From Branchiostoma floridae (lineage: Eukaryota; Chordata; Leptocardii; Amphioxiformes; Branchiostomatidae), in contig NC_049983.1 in the NCBI RefSeq assembly GCF_000003815.2, positions 20,178,553-20,242,552 on the forward strand: 64,000 nt of DNA. The letters are read 5' to 3'. The position numbers and the translations under genes were made by a program. This document shows positions 26,501-39,636 of this stretch, in pieces (within the stretch, counting starts at the first letter, position 1; each line of letters begins with the position of its first letter). The notes below the pieces were generated by a model that worked only from the letters and a program-made list of their open reading frames with translations, ran no database searches and was not told the origin of the DNA.

Positions 26501-29500
26501 ATTCATTTGCCCAGGGCAAATACAATGTAGTTAAAATTTACTGGCCCAAATTAACTTTTCGCCGACCCGAAAGTCAAATGACATATCCTATTCATTTGTA
26601 CCTTCAGCAAGGAGTTCCTTTTATTTTTCAGTAAAAAAATCTGGTTATGGTACCGTGTAGGGACACTCGGGGCACTTGCATGTTATAAACTAATATTTAG
26701 AAGGCAAGGGCCGGCTAGCTTTACTGGTGTCTGACAAGCTTCTAAGGGCTGGTCATTTTGGTGAGCTGCAGGGAGCAAAGTCAGCCTTGTGGACCAATAC
26801 TAGGAAAGTATATATCTACATCTGCCAATACAATCTATAGTTTCTACCCACATCTACCTATACCAAGAAAAAATCTGTCCACATAGACCAAGGAAAATTT
26901 GCAGGGTATACATAGGACATGTACTTGCCTGATCGACACTTTCATTTGCTCCAGGCAATGGACTTGTCTGACCCTACAAAATTAAAAATGTCTAAGTCGC
27001 TTGATCTTTCATCTGTTCTTGAAATTGGTTTGACAGCTGAAGGAGAAGCCACATCTACAACCTTCAACGATGGCAGCCAGACGGCAGAAGGGAAAGGGAA
27101 GAAAAGAAAGAAAAAGACTCCACAACAACCTGGAGAGAAGAAGAAACGCAAGAAGAAAGAAGGAGGAGAGAAAAAGAAGAAGAAATCTAAACCGGGACAT
27201 CTTCGGAGAAACATAAGGTAAATTTACAATTTTTGCATGAGTTATGGATTCATATTAAACTTTGAAGCACTTTTATTTATACACTTATCATGTTTTAATA
27301 TCGTATTCCTTGTTAGTTCATTTTACTTTGCTTGAATTATTCTAGAACCTTGTCAGTTACCTTTTTGTTTGTTTAGAACATTGTTAGAACACCTCTATAG
27401 TTACCTGTGTTGTTTATTTTAGAACACCTTAGCCGTTACCTTTTTTGTTTATTTAGAACATAAGAATTATTCCTTGTTTCAAGAAATTGTTTGTCTTCAT
27501 TTTCTTTTCACTGAGGAAGGAAGGCGGACGCCTTCCGAAACGTCTGTATAAAAATAAAGTATCCAGAAGTAAAGATTTATTCGTCTTCAATTGTAACGAT
27601 TCCTGGATGTCTAACCTTCACAAACACACTTGATTGTAATATTTAATAGTTGACAGCAAATAGCATGACATCCTTGAATTTTATATAAAACAGAACAGGC
27701 ATCCAGGGGGTCCAAATCTATGTCATTAATGATTTATTCCATGCTCAAGAAACTGGAAGTTTCTCTGCAGAACCAAAACAAGCTGCTGTGGGGCCCAGAA
27801 TCATATCATTTTTAGGTCTTATCAAGACTTACTCACAAATCAAGACAGTCTATCAGAGCTTTCTTGAGTTATCATGTTCACACTGCCATAGATTCAGCCA
27901 CTACTGTACAACGAATGTTGTAACTTGTTCCCCATGGTGTGAACCTTCCATAGTAAAACATTGCCTTGGTAAACATAAAACTTAAAAATGCTTACTAAAT
28001 CTTCCAGAAGATCACTCGAAATGTCCGGAAGTAAATATCCGTTTTTTATCCAGTTGTAGAGAATGAGTTGTATTTGAATATTGCTTACCTGGATGTCTAA
28101 CCTTCATAAACGTATATCTTCCAGAAAACTTAAGGGTGAGGACACCCTGGAAGCGGAGACCCTGGCAGCCCAGCAGGAGGAGATGGAGAGGAAGAGACGT
28201 CTTGAGATGCAGCGCTCCCAGAACCTGCCCACACCTGGCTTCATGGCTCAAGACATGGACCTAGCAGACCTGGACTTTGGCACGGGCCAGCTAGACTTCA
28301 GTAAGGAACCACCTTTCCTTTAATCTTTGGGTACAGGCATGGTGGATGATATGTGTTGTGCAGTCAAAACTGTCCAAGAAGACAACTTTGGGGACCAATA
28401 AAACATGGTTGATGTGGACAGGTAGTCAACGGAACACCAAAAAGTGGTCACATTGGCCAGGTGGTCCTCATGTAGAGGTGGTCCTCATGTAGAGGTGGTC
28501 ACTTGGTCAGTTTTGACTGAATGATGGATACCTCAATGTATTCTCAATGGGATGCTTTTTGTCAGCTTTGTGCGTCATGTTATTAGTGACATGTTTCAAA
28601 GTCAGTTGTAACTTCATTGGAATGGACAATAGCTTATGAGTATAATGATGGTCACCACTGACTGATCTATAACCTTTTCCCTGCAGCCTAACATCATGCC
28701 CTAGTAGACCCTGAAATTTTATCACAATGCTATCATAATTGTGTAAAAGTATGTTGTTCCTCATACACAACATACTTTGTCTTAACCAGGCAGTCTTGTG
28801 GAAGCAGAGGCAGAGTTGGCACCCTCTATGTACACAGAGCCTGCAATACCAGAACCTGTACCTGTACCCACAACAGAGCAACCTGCAACATCTACAGACC
28901 AGCCTACCGAGCTGAAACTGGAACCCAAGGCTGAGGAAACACCCACAGAAGATATAACTGTGCCAAAGGTCACCCCACCTCCACCTCCCATGATGCCGCA
29001 GAAGGCTGATGACAGTGATGATGTCATCTGTATAGACAGTAGTAGTGGAGAGGAGGAGAGTGCAGAAACGAAGAGCAAACATGCAAAAACAACCAAGTCA
29101 CCTCGTGAAGGTACGTGGCCTTCTGTCCCTTAAATCAGTACTTCATGTGTATACTAACATTGCTGGCCTACCAGACACCAGCTTGCCATTTTATGGAAAA
29201 CATTGGCCTAAATCTATGTCAAATGTTGGTTCTATGAAAGCATCGCACTTCGAGTAGCCCCTCTACTGGCCATACCCCTCAGGGAGGCAGCCAAATCAAC
29301 CCCTGACCCAGAGACATTGAGTAACACATGCTGTAATTCTGTGAAAGTTTTGTTGAAATCCCTACAACTAGGAAACTGTACATGTTTGACTTGGATTTTT
29401 TTAGGATAATGACATAAGATATAAGTTTCAACTTAAACATGTTTTTTTCATGTTTTAGATGTGGTCGAGTTGGCGAGTTCTGATGATGATGTGATGATTG

Positions 29501-32500
29501 TGAGTGGTGATGATGAAGACCAGGAGGAAGAGGAGGAGGAGGATGATACAGGGAACAGTGGGTCTCACACGGATGATGCAACTAACCAGCCCGACGCCCT
29601 GGGGAAGGTTCTGATCAATGTCAATCATCCGTCAACAGAGTCTGACATCTTCCTGTCACCTCAGCTGGGGAGGTCTGTCAAGCCTCATCAGGTGATTTAA
29701 TCAACATGCATTCTTATTAATTATTGATAATATTATGGACTTTTTGTCCAGTACAAATAAGTTGCTGAACGTACATGAACGCCTTTCAGTGTATAGCAGT
29801 TGTGCCCATCTCTGTATCCATAGCCCTTGGGCCACACAGTACAGTAGAGACTACTCCTCTGCTCTGGTAGTGGGTTGTGTTCAACTCCTATATTTTTCCA
29901 CATAAGTGATGAGCAGAGAAAGCCTCAGAGTCAAACACTACATTTAAAGATATTTACTTAATTCTGTCAGTTCTATGTGTTCTGTATTATGTAATATATA
30001 CAGTCCCCATGACAGGATTTTTTGCCTTTCAGATTGGAGGAATCCGTTTCTTGTACGACAATCTGGTGGAGTCCTTGGAGAGATACAAATCCTCGGGTGG
30101 GTTTGGCTGCATCTTGGCTCATAGCATGGGCCTGGGGAAAACTCTACAGGTCAGTGCACTGATGTCCCATTGTAGGTATATGTGTTATCAGCTTTTGAGA
30201 GTGTGTTAAATCTTGCTGCGTGAAATGTGAGAGGACTAAAACTATCATGATGTATACTTTTAGATAGTCATATTAGAAATATCCTCGTTGTAAACAATTT
30301 TCTACATCTCTACATTTTTATGGGCTTATGTAGGTCTCTGGGATTGATCTATACAATTGAAGTCATCATCATTAAAATGAAATTAAAGTTTGTGTTTTAA
30401 CAGTTGTACGTTTTTCCCATCCACAGTTGATCTCCTTTATTGACGTGTTCCTGAGACATACAGAAGCCAAGACGGTGCTGTGTATCGTCCCCATCAACAC
30501 CTTACAGAACTGGTCAGCAGAGTTCAACATGTGGCTGCCCACTAAGGAGGCAGTGGACACTGCTATCCAGCAGGGGATAGCACAGGAGGGGGAGATCCAG
30601 CATAGGGAGTTTGGGGTGTATCTTCTCAATGATAACTACAGAACCAACCTGGCAAGGGCCAAGCTTATCGGTAAGGACTGTCTGACTGCTAGCTTCTATT
30701 ACAGGGCTCGAAATACTGGGTGCATGTGCACCCAGGTGCACCCAAAATTGGAGCTGTGCACCCAATCATTTTCTGCACCCAAATATTTTCTTACATTTAT
30801 GTATGTAAAGATATCAAAGTATACTAGTAAACATCATATTCTTGGCATCTAAGTGTTAGAAAGATAATACAAATATGTCTGTCATGGTACTTGTATAAGA
30901 ATTTGATTGCTTGTAACTAAGTCTTATGACATTGTATTAGGTTATTACTTAAATTTAAGTGGTGCACCCACAAATTTTTCGGTGCACCCAATTTTTTAAG
31001 CTGGGTGCACTAGTGCACCTAATCCCAAAAATGAATTTCGAACCCTGTATTATGTAAAATGTTGTCTGATTTTCAAAATTTGCCAGTTGATTTACAGGAT
31101 AGATTTTCCCATGTAACTAAATGAGCTCAAAGTCATACACTGCCCAAAACAAAAACACACTATGCTCAAAATGTTCAAGTTTTGGTGATGCTTTGGTGGG
31201 AAACATCTTTTCAAAGCAGCAAAAAGTAATACTAATAGCCAAATGCAAACTTAGTACAGGAATAAACATCTTTTCTTTTTCCTATTCCAGATAAGTGGTT
31301 TAAGACAGGTGGTGTTCTCCTGATGGGGTATGAGATGTACAGACTGCTCATCTCCAAGAAGATCATGCTGACAAACAACAAGAAGAGGAGAGGCAAGCAG
31401 CCCAAGGACATGGAGGTCATTGACCTGGAGGAAGAGGACACAAACCTTGCAATACTACATGGTGGGTAATTGTTACCTCTTTGAGAATGGAGGTATTGTT
31501 TTTGGTCTGTTTTGCTGTGTGTTCAGGTTTGTGGGCCCTGGTCCAGTTTTGTTCCCAGTCTTAATCAAGTTAATGATAACTTGTAGGATATAAAAGTAGA
31601 GCTGACATGACCGTAGGAATACAATGTAAGGTAGGGCATATGTTCAGTGATTGTTAACACTGAGAATATTTCAGTATTTACAGTACAGACAGTGATGTGA
31701 AAAAATGTAGTAAACTAGAATCCAGCATCATATGTCAGACCTTATAACATGGCATGAAAAAAGTGTGGTGTTTTTTTTTTTCTGACGTTTCTTTCATGTT
31801 GTATTTTAATCTATCAGGAGTGTACAAGGCCCTTGCTAAGCCCGGTCCAGACCTTGTGATCTGTGACGAGGGACATCGCATCAAGAATGCCCACACCAGC
31901 GTGTCACAAACACTCAAGAACATCAGGACTAAGTAAGTCTTATTCCTCAGTACTGATTTTAATGTAACATACTAGCATGAGTACAGCTTTCGTGAATTGT
32001 TAGGAGTTGTCTGCTTCTACACATTAGGAAAGTTCATGCTGGAACAACCTGAAGGCATTTGTTTCATTATCTGCTTAGTTACCTTTTTATCGCATTTGGT
32101 GCAAATCTAACTTCCATGCACAAGTATCATGAATATCACATAGGAACAAATGCCTAAGCAGCAAACAAAGTTCTATCTAACTGGACTCTGCCTAGTAGTA
32201 AATGTCAAGCTATATATCCTTGCTGTTTGATGCATTTAGCATCTAGATTCAATGTAAAATGTACTCATATGAAATAACCATGATCATAGTCCAAAATCCA
32301 ACTGTTAAACCCTTGCTTGTAAAGGAACAAGTACAATCCTCTAACAAACAATGTTTCCTGCCCCCCTCCCACCCCAGGAGGAGAGTTGTGCTGACCGGGT
32401 ACCCCCTACAGAATAACCTGATGGAGTACTGGTGCATGGTGGATTTTGTCAGGCCCAACTTCCTGGGTACACGCCAGGAGTTCAGCAACATGTTCGAACG

Positions 32501-35500
32501 GCCCATCCAGAATGGACAGTGTATAGACAGCACTCCTGAGGTATGGACATGTTTCAGGATTGGAGCCTATTTTGTAAAATGTTTTCTTGGATGGTATGTT
32601 TTCATGAATAATAAAAGTACTTATTCTTTTAATTTCTAGTGCATGTTTAATAGAGCATACAGTATTTGAAACAGGTTCAATGGTATTATATTAGGATTTG
32701 TTGTTGTCAGTTGTAATGTTTGACCCATGAAACTATTTTTGTGTTTGCAGGATGTGAGATACATGCGGTATCGAGCACATGTTCTCCATAGTTTATTGGA
32801 GGGATTTGTCCAAAGGTATGTATTGTAACTTCTTCTTTCTGTTACTTCAGGAACTAATAGCACAAAGTATTATATTCCCTATGAATGCATATAAAGCTCC
32901 AGAATTCAATGGCAATTTACTGGTTTGTATTGAGTAGAATTGTGCCCTTTATTACATTTGTATTTTCAGATCTGACATCTTTTCTCTTGCCCATCCCACA
33001 GGAGAGGCCATGCGGTACTGAAGTCTGTTCTTCCACCCAAGTATGAGCACGTTCTGCTGGTCAGGATGTCCGCCATACAGCGTGAACTGTACGCCAAGTT
33101 CATGACCGCGTTCAGGGAGGCAGGTGCAGCCGGTTGGAGCAACAACAATCCTCTCAGGGCTTTCTCAGTTTGTTGCAAGGTGAGACATTCTCTATTGGAT
33201 GTTTTGTTTATCAACAAAATTTTTTAACATTAATTTTACAAACATTGTACAAAGAAATACATGATAATTCGATCATAAAAAACAGATTTCTTGTAGTATT
33301 GAAGATTGTTGTCTTTTTAAAACATTGCCATTGTTCATTGTGTAAACTTTTTCTATTTCTAGAAGTGTTATTCAATCTGTCTCTAACGAGCACAAAGTTT
33401 GGTTTGACGTTTTTCACAAAGCATAGATATAGTACTTAGAAATATGAATACAGTGTGAAAGTGTGTGGTGGGATATAGGTTCTGTATTAATTAGATGTTC
33501 CCCCTTGGCCCAAGTTTGCATTTAAATCTTTTAGCGACACCTCGGGACCAGAGCCGATAGCATCCTATTTCTGCTCTATCTGTCTAGATCTGGAACCATC
33601 CAGACATACTGTATGAGATTCTGCAGAAGAAGATGACAAACGATGACCTTGACATTGAGGATCCAGAAGGGTTAGGCAACAAGTCAAGGTCAAGGTCAAA
33701 CACCCCAACCATACCAGATGGGTCCAGGAGGTCAGGGTCACCGGCAGTACCATTGATAGCTTCCACCTCTGGGGTAACAGGTGAGAAAATGTTGTTGTTT
33801 TTTACTCTACATTTTCAAATGTGTCCTTTCTGCCTTGCAAGTTGCTGTAGGTTTTAAATAGTTTTGATCTAGACTAATGTTTCTCATTAGTCTTGGCATT
33901 CAGTGTCAAAATATTGAAAACTAAATGATGCTGTCTTCTGAGCTTAAATTTTATATGCTTAAAGCAAAGAAATAAACAGGATAAAGGGTGAAATATGAAC
34001 ACTATGAATATATCTTGAGCTCCAAATTTTCAATTGAAAGTAGTAGTTGAATGAGAACAAAAATATCTAAAACTAATAGATGGCATTGTATTATTCTTTT
34101 TTTTTTTAACCTTTCCCCTCTTTCTAGATGAGAACAGCAACAGTAACAGCAGTAGCAAGGACCGCAGGTTTACGCAGGACGTCGGACTGACACCATTCCA
34201 GGAGAAAGCCAACCAGGGCACTAACTACAACTGGGCAGAGGACTGTATGAAGGACTACACCCCCGGTGTGCTGGAGAATGGAGGCAAGATGCTGCTGCTC
34301 TTCAAGATCATAGAGCAGAGCATCAGGGGAGGGGACAAACTGCTTGTCTATAGGTTTGTATGCTACAACATGATGGGAACATTGTTGCTTAGAAGTGTTA
34401 AAAAAGAACAATTACAAATTTTTGTCCTTTTGAAAACCTTATGTAGACATTAGGTGAAGTTGAAATTATTGGAGTTTTATCAAAATGCAAAATCAGAGCA
34501 TTGCACAATTTCACAACTAATGTACATCAGTTGTAATGTAACTGCATTGAAATAAAGAGCACATAGCTGCAATGAGTGGGCTATTAGATTTTTACCATTT
34601 ACACGCAACATTAGATATTAACTATAGTCAGACATATATTATGAGTTGATTCTAACATTTTGTTTTGCGCTTGTACTTTACAGCCAGAGTTTGAACACCT
34701 TATCCCTGATTGAAGAGTTCCTGGCCAAAACTCCAATGCCAGAACCACCGAACGGCTTCCCACACAACATCCCTCTCAGATGGGCCAAGAACAAAACATA
34801 CTACAGTAAGGACATTGTCTTATGACTTTTAAGTTCAACATGCTATATCTATGACGCTGCAACTATGTAACATTTGAGCCTTGTGGTACATGTACATGTA
34901 CATTTTGTAGCTTAGATAGAATACTTGATGTTACAATTTTGTCTTCCAGATGTTGTTACTTTCTGTATGAAGAATTTCGAAAAAGTAGTTTTACATTCTC
35001 CCTGATGCCTAACCGTGTAACCAATAGACAATTGGTAAAGAGTAAACTCAGAGGCACATTTTGAATCAGTTGAACTTACCGGTAACACTCCTTTGGAACA
35101 CCTTGGGAATCATGCAGTAGTGAGGTCACACAAGGAGGATAACATGGCTAGGAAGCTATGTGCAGTTTAGATCCTAACACACAGAAATAACAAAGTATTG
35201 CTGTATATTAAATCCTTGTTTGTTGGATGAATGTTGCATCCTGAATCACTGGAGTTCATATAATATATGTTGTGTTGACTTTAAGGGTTGGATGGCGGCA
35301 CATCAGGACAGGACAGGGAGAAAATGATCAATCAGTTCAACGTTCCCAACAGTCCAACATGGCTGTTTCTTCTCTCTACTAGGTGAGGCATAAAAATTGT
35401 ATCTGATTCAAGTCTCACACAATACAGAATTGCTCTCCTGTACGTGTATCACTGACAGTCTAGTGGTTTGGCTGATATTCAAAACTTTTGTGACTTATGT

Positions 35501-38500
35501 AAGATTCCTTCTGATGGAAACTGAAGGCAGATATTTTATTTTTAAGTGGTGCACAAAATGATGATGCAGATACATAATATGAACTAGCTGCACCATTGAA
35601 AGTCTGCCACCATACTTTACAGCTTCTCTGTCTTGACTTTTGAAAGAAAGCAACCACAATAATTTATTTTAACATGGTACATCTGATGATCTTTGTGGAC
35701 CCCCTATACTTGATTGTCTGTACTTGATTACAACTAGTCTAGTCATTGATTTTCAGTGAGACTTTAATAACCTGTGCCCCCCTCCCCACCAGGGCTGGTT
35801 GTCTGGGTGTGAATCTGGTGGGAGCCAACAGAGTGGTCGTGTTTGATGCATCGTGGAACCCGTGTCACGACTGCCAGGCCGTGTGCCGCGTGTACCGCTA
35901 CGGTCAGACCAAGCCGTGCCACATCTACAGGCTGGTGACAGACAAGTCACTGGAGAAGAAAATATACGACAGACAGGTCAACAAGCAGGGCATGTCAGGT
36001 GGGGCTGGTTTTATTTTTTTATAGCAGCTAGCAGTCACTATATATACATAAACATATTTCACGTTGCTCCTACATCATGCTCAATGCAAATGTCCCAACA
36101 CCTTCTTAATTTACATCATTGCTTTTAAGAAACTGTCACAATGTGTTACTAAGTCTTATAGAGTACTAAGATTACAGTCATCGTGTAATATTGATTTTAC
36201 TCCATGCAGATCGAGTTGTAGACGAGTTACAACCAGAATCCAACTTCACAAGGAAGGAAGTGGAAGACCTCTTTAGTTATGATGTAAGTACCACTGAGCA
36301 TTATTTTGCTATAGCTATGTCTTCTGCAATGCAACTGGTAAACATCTAGATCCAACTCCCTATCTTTGGAAAAATAGGTCCACAGTACACTATGATGTAC
36401 ATGTGCTTCCTCCTTGCAAAAGGACAGAACTGGTGTTTTATGCCAGGTGACAATGACCCAGTCATATCATGCAGATTTAGAGTTGTATCATTTTTAGCAT
36501 TGTATAATGGGTTACTTTCCCTGGTTGTGTCCAGGATTCAGACCCAGTGTATGAAGACTTCTCCCAGGATGCAGCTCAGTTTGCAGACTCCATCCTCCAG
36601 GACATCTGTACAGAACACAGCAAACTCATCACCAAGGTAACCAACCTATTCTATATTGGGAATGTGTTACCTTAACTTTTACAATTATGATAAGAGGTCT
36701 TAATGAATGTCAAGCTGTTGTGCACAATTGTTCATTGTACACAACCAAAACAAATTCCTTTCAACTATTCGGTAGTGCTCCTGCAACCTTCCCCAGGGCA
36801 AGAATTACTTGCTGTGTTCCGCGTGCTAGGTGTCACTGTAGTAAGAAAATTGTAGCGTCAGTTGCGACTAAGCCTTTATCCCCCATCAACACAGTTCATG
36901 ACAGGACAGAACTTTGAAGCAGATACTAAAGCTGTGGAAGTCTCATTTGCTTGTCTTGCCAATGCCACATTTTGTTGTATTCTATACCTCATATAGCTAT
37001 GTTATCCCTTACCTTGTTGTTGCAACTTCCTTTCTTTTTTTTCAGGCACCATTTCAACATGAGTCCCTCCTGATCGACAGGAAGGATCACAAACTCACAA
37101 AGGCGGAGAAGAGAGCAGCTAAGAAGGGCTACGAGCAGGAGAAGCGCATGAGCGTCAGTAACTACTCCCGACCATCCTACTCCGCCTTCTATCCCCAGCA
37201 ACAGTCAGGGGGGACACCTGGCAGCTCAGGGGGAACTGCATCCATATCCAGCCTCATATCATTTGCTAGGGCACAGACAGGGTAAGAAGTCTGGCTAACT
37301 TGAAATCACTTCTTCAAAATACACTGCCTCTCCCTAATCAAAGTATTGAATAAATCTGCCTATTTCGAGTAAAGAATTAGAAATATAAATCTAAAGCTGT
37401 TAATGTTATTCTCCTATCACAGAATGCCTCCGATGATCCACCGTCCCGTGGCGAATGTACGGCCCATCCAGTCCACGCCCATCCCGATGCAGCCTCGGAC
37501 ATCCGGCAGCAACGATGTCCAGGTCTTTCAACGAGGGGGACACAACATCATGGTCAACCACGTCAAGACCACCATGGGTGAGAACATCTGACTTATTAGG
37601 TTTACACAGGTTGTCTTGATTCTAGTATACTAAGCATTGTGTGGTGTAATGGTTAGCTTGGCCCAGAATCAGGAGGCCCTAGGTAGCCACTCAGGTTCTC
37701 AAGCAAGCAGCCTTCCTAACCCCTGCTTGTCCTATTGGACAAAGCTTGATATCTTGAGTTAGTCCTGTAGACCTTTAGTAGATTGGCATCCTGTGGCTTA
37801 TTTAGTAATACTAGTAGCTAATGTGTATGGCCTACAATCTAGACATTGTGGGTTGGGGATTTTCTAAGCAGGCTTCATAACTCCTGCTTTTCCTATTGGG
37901 TCAGGTAAGCTGTTTCAAAGTATCTCCAAATCTTCACAGATAGTTTGAAGATACAGTCACGTAGCTATATAGGTTGAGACGTAAGATGTAGAAACGTTTG
38001 TTTACATCAGCATCCTTGCATGTGTTGCAGACATCCCGATCCCCGGCAGTGCCAGTTCCACCTCTTCTGCACAGAAGATCCCTGCCGGCACACAGATCAC
38101 CGTGATCCGCACGCACCGCGGCATGTACATACGCACCAACGACGGCAAGATCTTCGCTGTGCGGGCCGGAGCACCAGGTATGAGCCAGGTTCTCCGTGGG
38201 TCTCTCGGTTCTGCCCAGAGTAACTCCGGCAGCCAAGGTAAGGCCAAACTGAAGGGAAAAGAAGTTGTTTCTCACTGGTACATCTACCTCAACCAACACT
38301 CATTTCTCTATTCCTCTTTCACCCTTGCATCAGATTGAATACTGCTGCATTTCTGTCTTAACCTACTCCCTACTGTGTAACCTCGTATGCATGACATATT
38401 TGGTGTCAAAAGGTTACATCAGCTGGGAGAAGGTTAAACACGTCTACTTAGTACTAATCCTGTCAACATACACCAAAAAAAGTTTTGTTTGAGAAACAGG

Positions 38501-39636
38501 AACGTACTTTACTTTGGCCTCAACTTGACATTAGATTACATGATGTAATGTTGTCTTTGGTTGTGGTTTCTGCAAGATTTATGCTGATACAGCTAGCCTG
38601 TTATCACTTGTACACATTGTGAGCTGGGTAACTTTTTCTTCCCATGTCTTCAGGTATCCCTGTCCAGGCTGGTGGGCCATCCTTGTCTGCCACTGCGGTG
38701 AACGAGGCCATTGGCTCTGCTGCAGCCTCCTCCGCCACCTCCGGTCAGCCTTTCCCCCGGCCAGCGGCAACGTCAGCACCAATGGTCAGTGCCCTGCTCT
38801 CCGGCACGCCCTCTCGGGAGTCGCCAGGGCTCGGACGTGTGATGCCGATGACATCGGTCACAACAAGCACATCAACGTCTGGCAATAACACGGCAAGTTC
38901 ATCAGAAGCAACAGCAACAAGGCAAGGGTATAGCAGTGCGTCTACCGCCGAGGTCTCTCCGTTTCTCACCACATCGAGTAGAGAACCAGATGGTAAACAA
39001 GATGGGAACAGTAGCGAAGCTGACAAGAGCATGGCTCAGAGACCGGAGTCGACGGGAGGGCTTAGCTCGGGAAGCTCGCAGTCTCGTCCTGCGAGTCAGA
39101 ACCTGGAGAGAACGTCGCCCATCTCACAGGCGGCTGACAGTAGCGTGCCGGCCGTTACATCGTCAGGCGTTCCACCCTCCGTCGCGCCCCTAGTCTCCCA
39201 GCAGAACACCACACAGAGCATGGGGTTGCCCAACTTCTCCTTCCCCACCCCTAGCCAGGGCCAGGCTCTGAACATGAACATTCCAGGCATGGGGAACATC
39301 TCCCCCTCCCCCTTACAGAACCTCATGACCTTTGTCCCCAGCTACCTCAACCCAGGCTCTGCCCAGCCCCAGCCTGGTATGATCCCCAGCATGTACAACT
39401 ACCCCGGCATGATGCCACCGTTCGGCCTGGTGGCAGCACCCCTGCCCTTCCTTCCATCTGCCCCACCCCCCAACATGCAGGCAACACTTGGCAATGCTGT
39501 TCCACTCAGCGGGTACCCTCCCCAGCCTGGTATGGCTATTCCAACTACCACCACCACCTCTCAGGAGCCAGCTAAAAGTACTGAGGAGATGAGTTCATCA
39601 CCGTTCAACTTAGATGACATTGTCCAGCTGGACTGA
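23592..39636 (+). CDS. RAD54L2: RAD54-like 2 / androgen receptor-interacting protein 4, SNF2-family ATPase
   Basis: Complete 24-exon gene, 4809 coding bases, 1602 aa. Exons: 23592-23763, 25915-25986, 27037-27217, 28125-28300, 28790-29110, 29459-29691, 30033-30149, 30427-30670, 31291-31461, 31818-31932, 32378-32540, 32751-32815, 33002-33179, 33588-33780, 34128-34353, 34684-34805, 35286-35382, 35793-35998, 36210-36283, 36535-36636, 37046-37281, 37423-37577, 38031-38237, 38654-39636. Order: acidic/Ser-rich N-terminus, Lys-rich stretch (101-135, probable NLS), conserved RRNIRKL, acidic VICID and VMIVS stretches resembling SUMO-interacting motifs, then the bipartite helicase core: Walker A GLGKT (418-422), DEGH (579-582), motif [13 protein letters not shown] (977-987). 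The C-terminus is Pro/Ser-rich. Vertebrate ARIP4 is a nuclear DNA-dependent ATPase and steroid-receptor coregulator (family knowledge). A splice acceptor at 23569 implies a 5' noncoding exon; a candidate donor is AAAG|GTAAGC at 21265. Confidence 0.96.
24650..26375 (+). repeat. Dispersed duplicate in RAD54L2 introns 1 and 2
   Basis: 24774-24860 and 26292-26375 share long matches (GGGTTAGGTGTCATTGGCA, ATATAGAAGCACACTT, AGTTACATAACA), with weaker similarity extending about 100 bases upstream of each. They are two copies of an unclassified interspersed repeat. No terminal repeats or coding frame are seen. Confidence 0.7.
25237..25408. mobile_element. Degenerate MITE related to the one at 28361
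   Basis: Starts AGTCAAATCTG and ends GGTTGACTTTT, and shares GGTCACATTGGCCAGGTGG with 28361-28519. The termini are imperfect inverted repeats. It lies in RAD54L2 intron 1. Confidence 0.5.
27511..27560 (+). repeat. Retroelement-tail-like motif, hammerhead-ribozyme-like fold
   Basis: CTGAGGA is followed by a 7-bp perfect stem (GGAAGGC..GCCTTCC) and GAAACGTC, then an A-rich tail with AATAAAG. This order (CUGANGA, stem II, GAAA, then GUC) recalls hammerhead motifs of Penelope-like elements, but there is one extra A before the stem. It may be only the remnant of a short retroelement in intron 3 of RAD54L2. Confidence 0.3.
28361..28519. mobile_element. 159-bp MITE in RAD54L2 intron 4
   Basis: Terminal inverted repeats of 18 bp, CAGTCAAAACTGTCCAAG against CAGTCAAAACTGACCAAG, one mismatch. 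A CATGTAGAGGTGGTCCT tandem lies near the right end. No target-site duplication could be identified. Confidence 0.75.
30702..31047. mobile_element. 346-bp MITE in RAD54L2 intron 8
   Basis: Terminal inverted repeats CAGGGCTCGAAAT and ATTTCGAACCCTG, flanked by the direct repeat TATTA (30697-30701, 31048-31052). Sub-terminal GTGCACC motifs form further inverted pairs (GGTGCACTAGTGCACC near the right end). It begins 31 bases past the exon 8 donor. There is no coding frame. Confidence 0.85.
37638..37760 (+). repeat. Possible tRNA-derived SINE fragment in RAD54L2 intron 22
   Basis: TGGTGTAATGGTTAGC resembles a tRNA A box, followed by GGTTCTCAAGC at about B-box distance. CCTGCTTGTCCTATTGG recurs in similar form near 37880, so the segment is part of a local repeat. 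No cloverleaf is supported. Confidence 0.3.

Noticed and set aside
26955-27036. Upstream extension of RAD54L2 exon 3 to the CCAG acceptor at 26954
   Set aside because: Joining exon 2 there puts the frame into an immediate TGA; the acceptor at 27036 keeps the phase and has a good pyrimidine tract.
37638-37720. Possible tRNA gene (A-box-like TGGTGTAATGGTTAGC)
   Set aside because: The B-box equivalent is poor and no cloverleaf arms can be paired; at best a SINE fragment.
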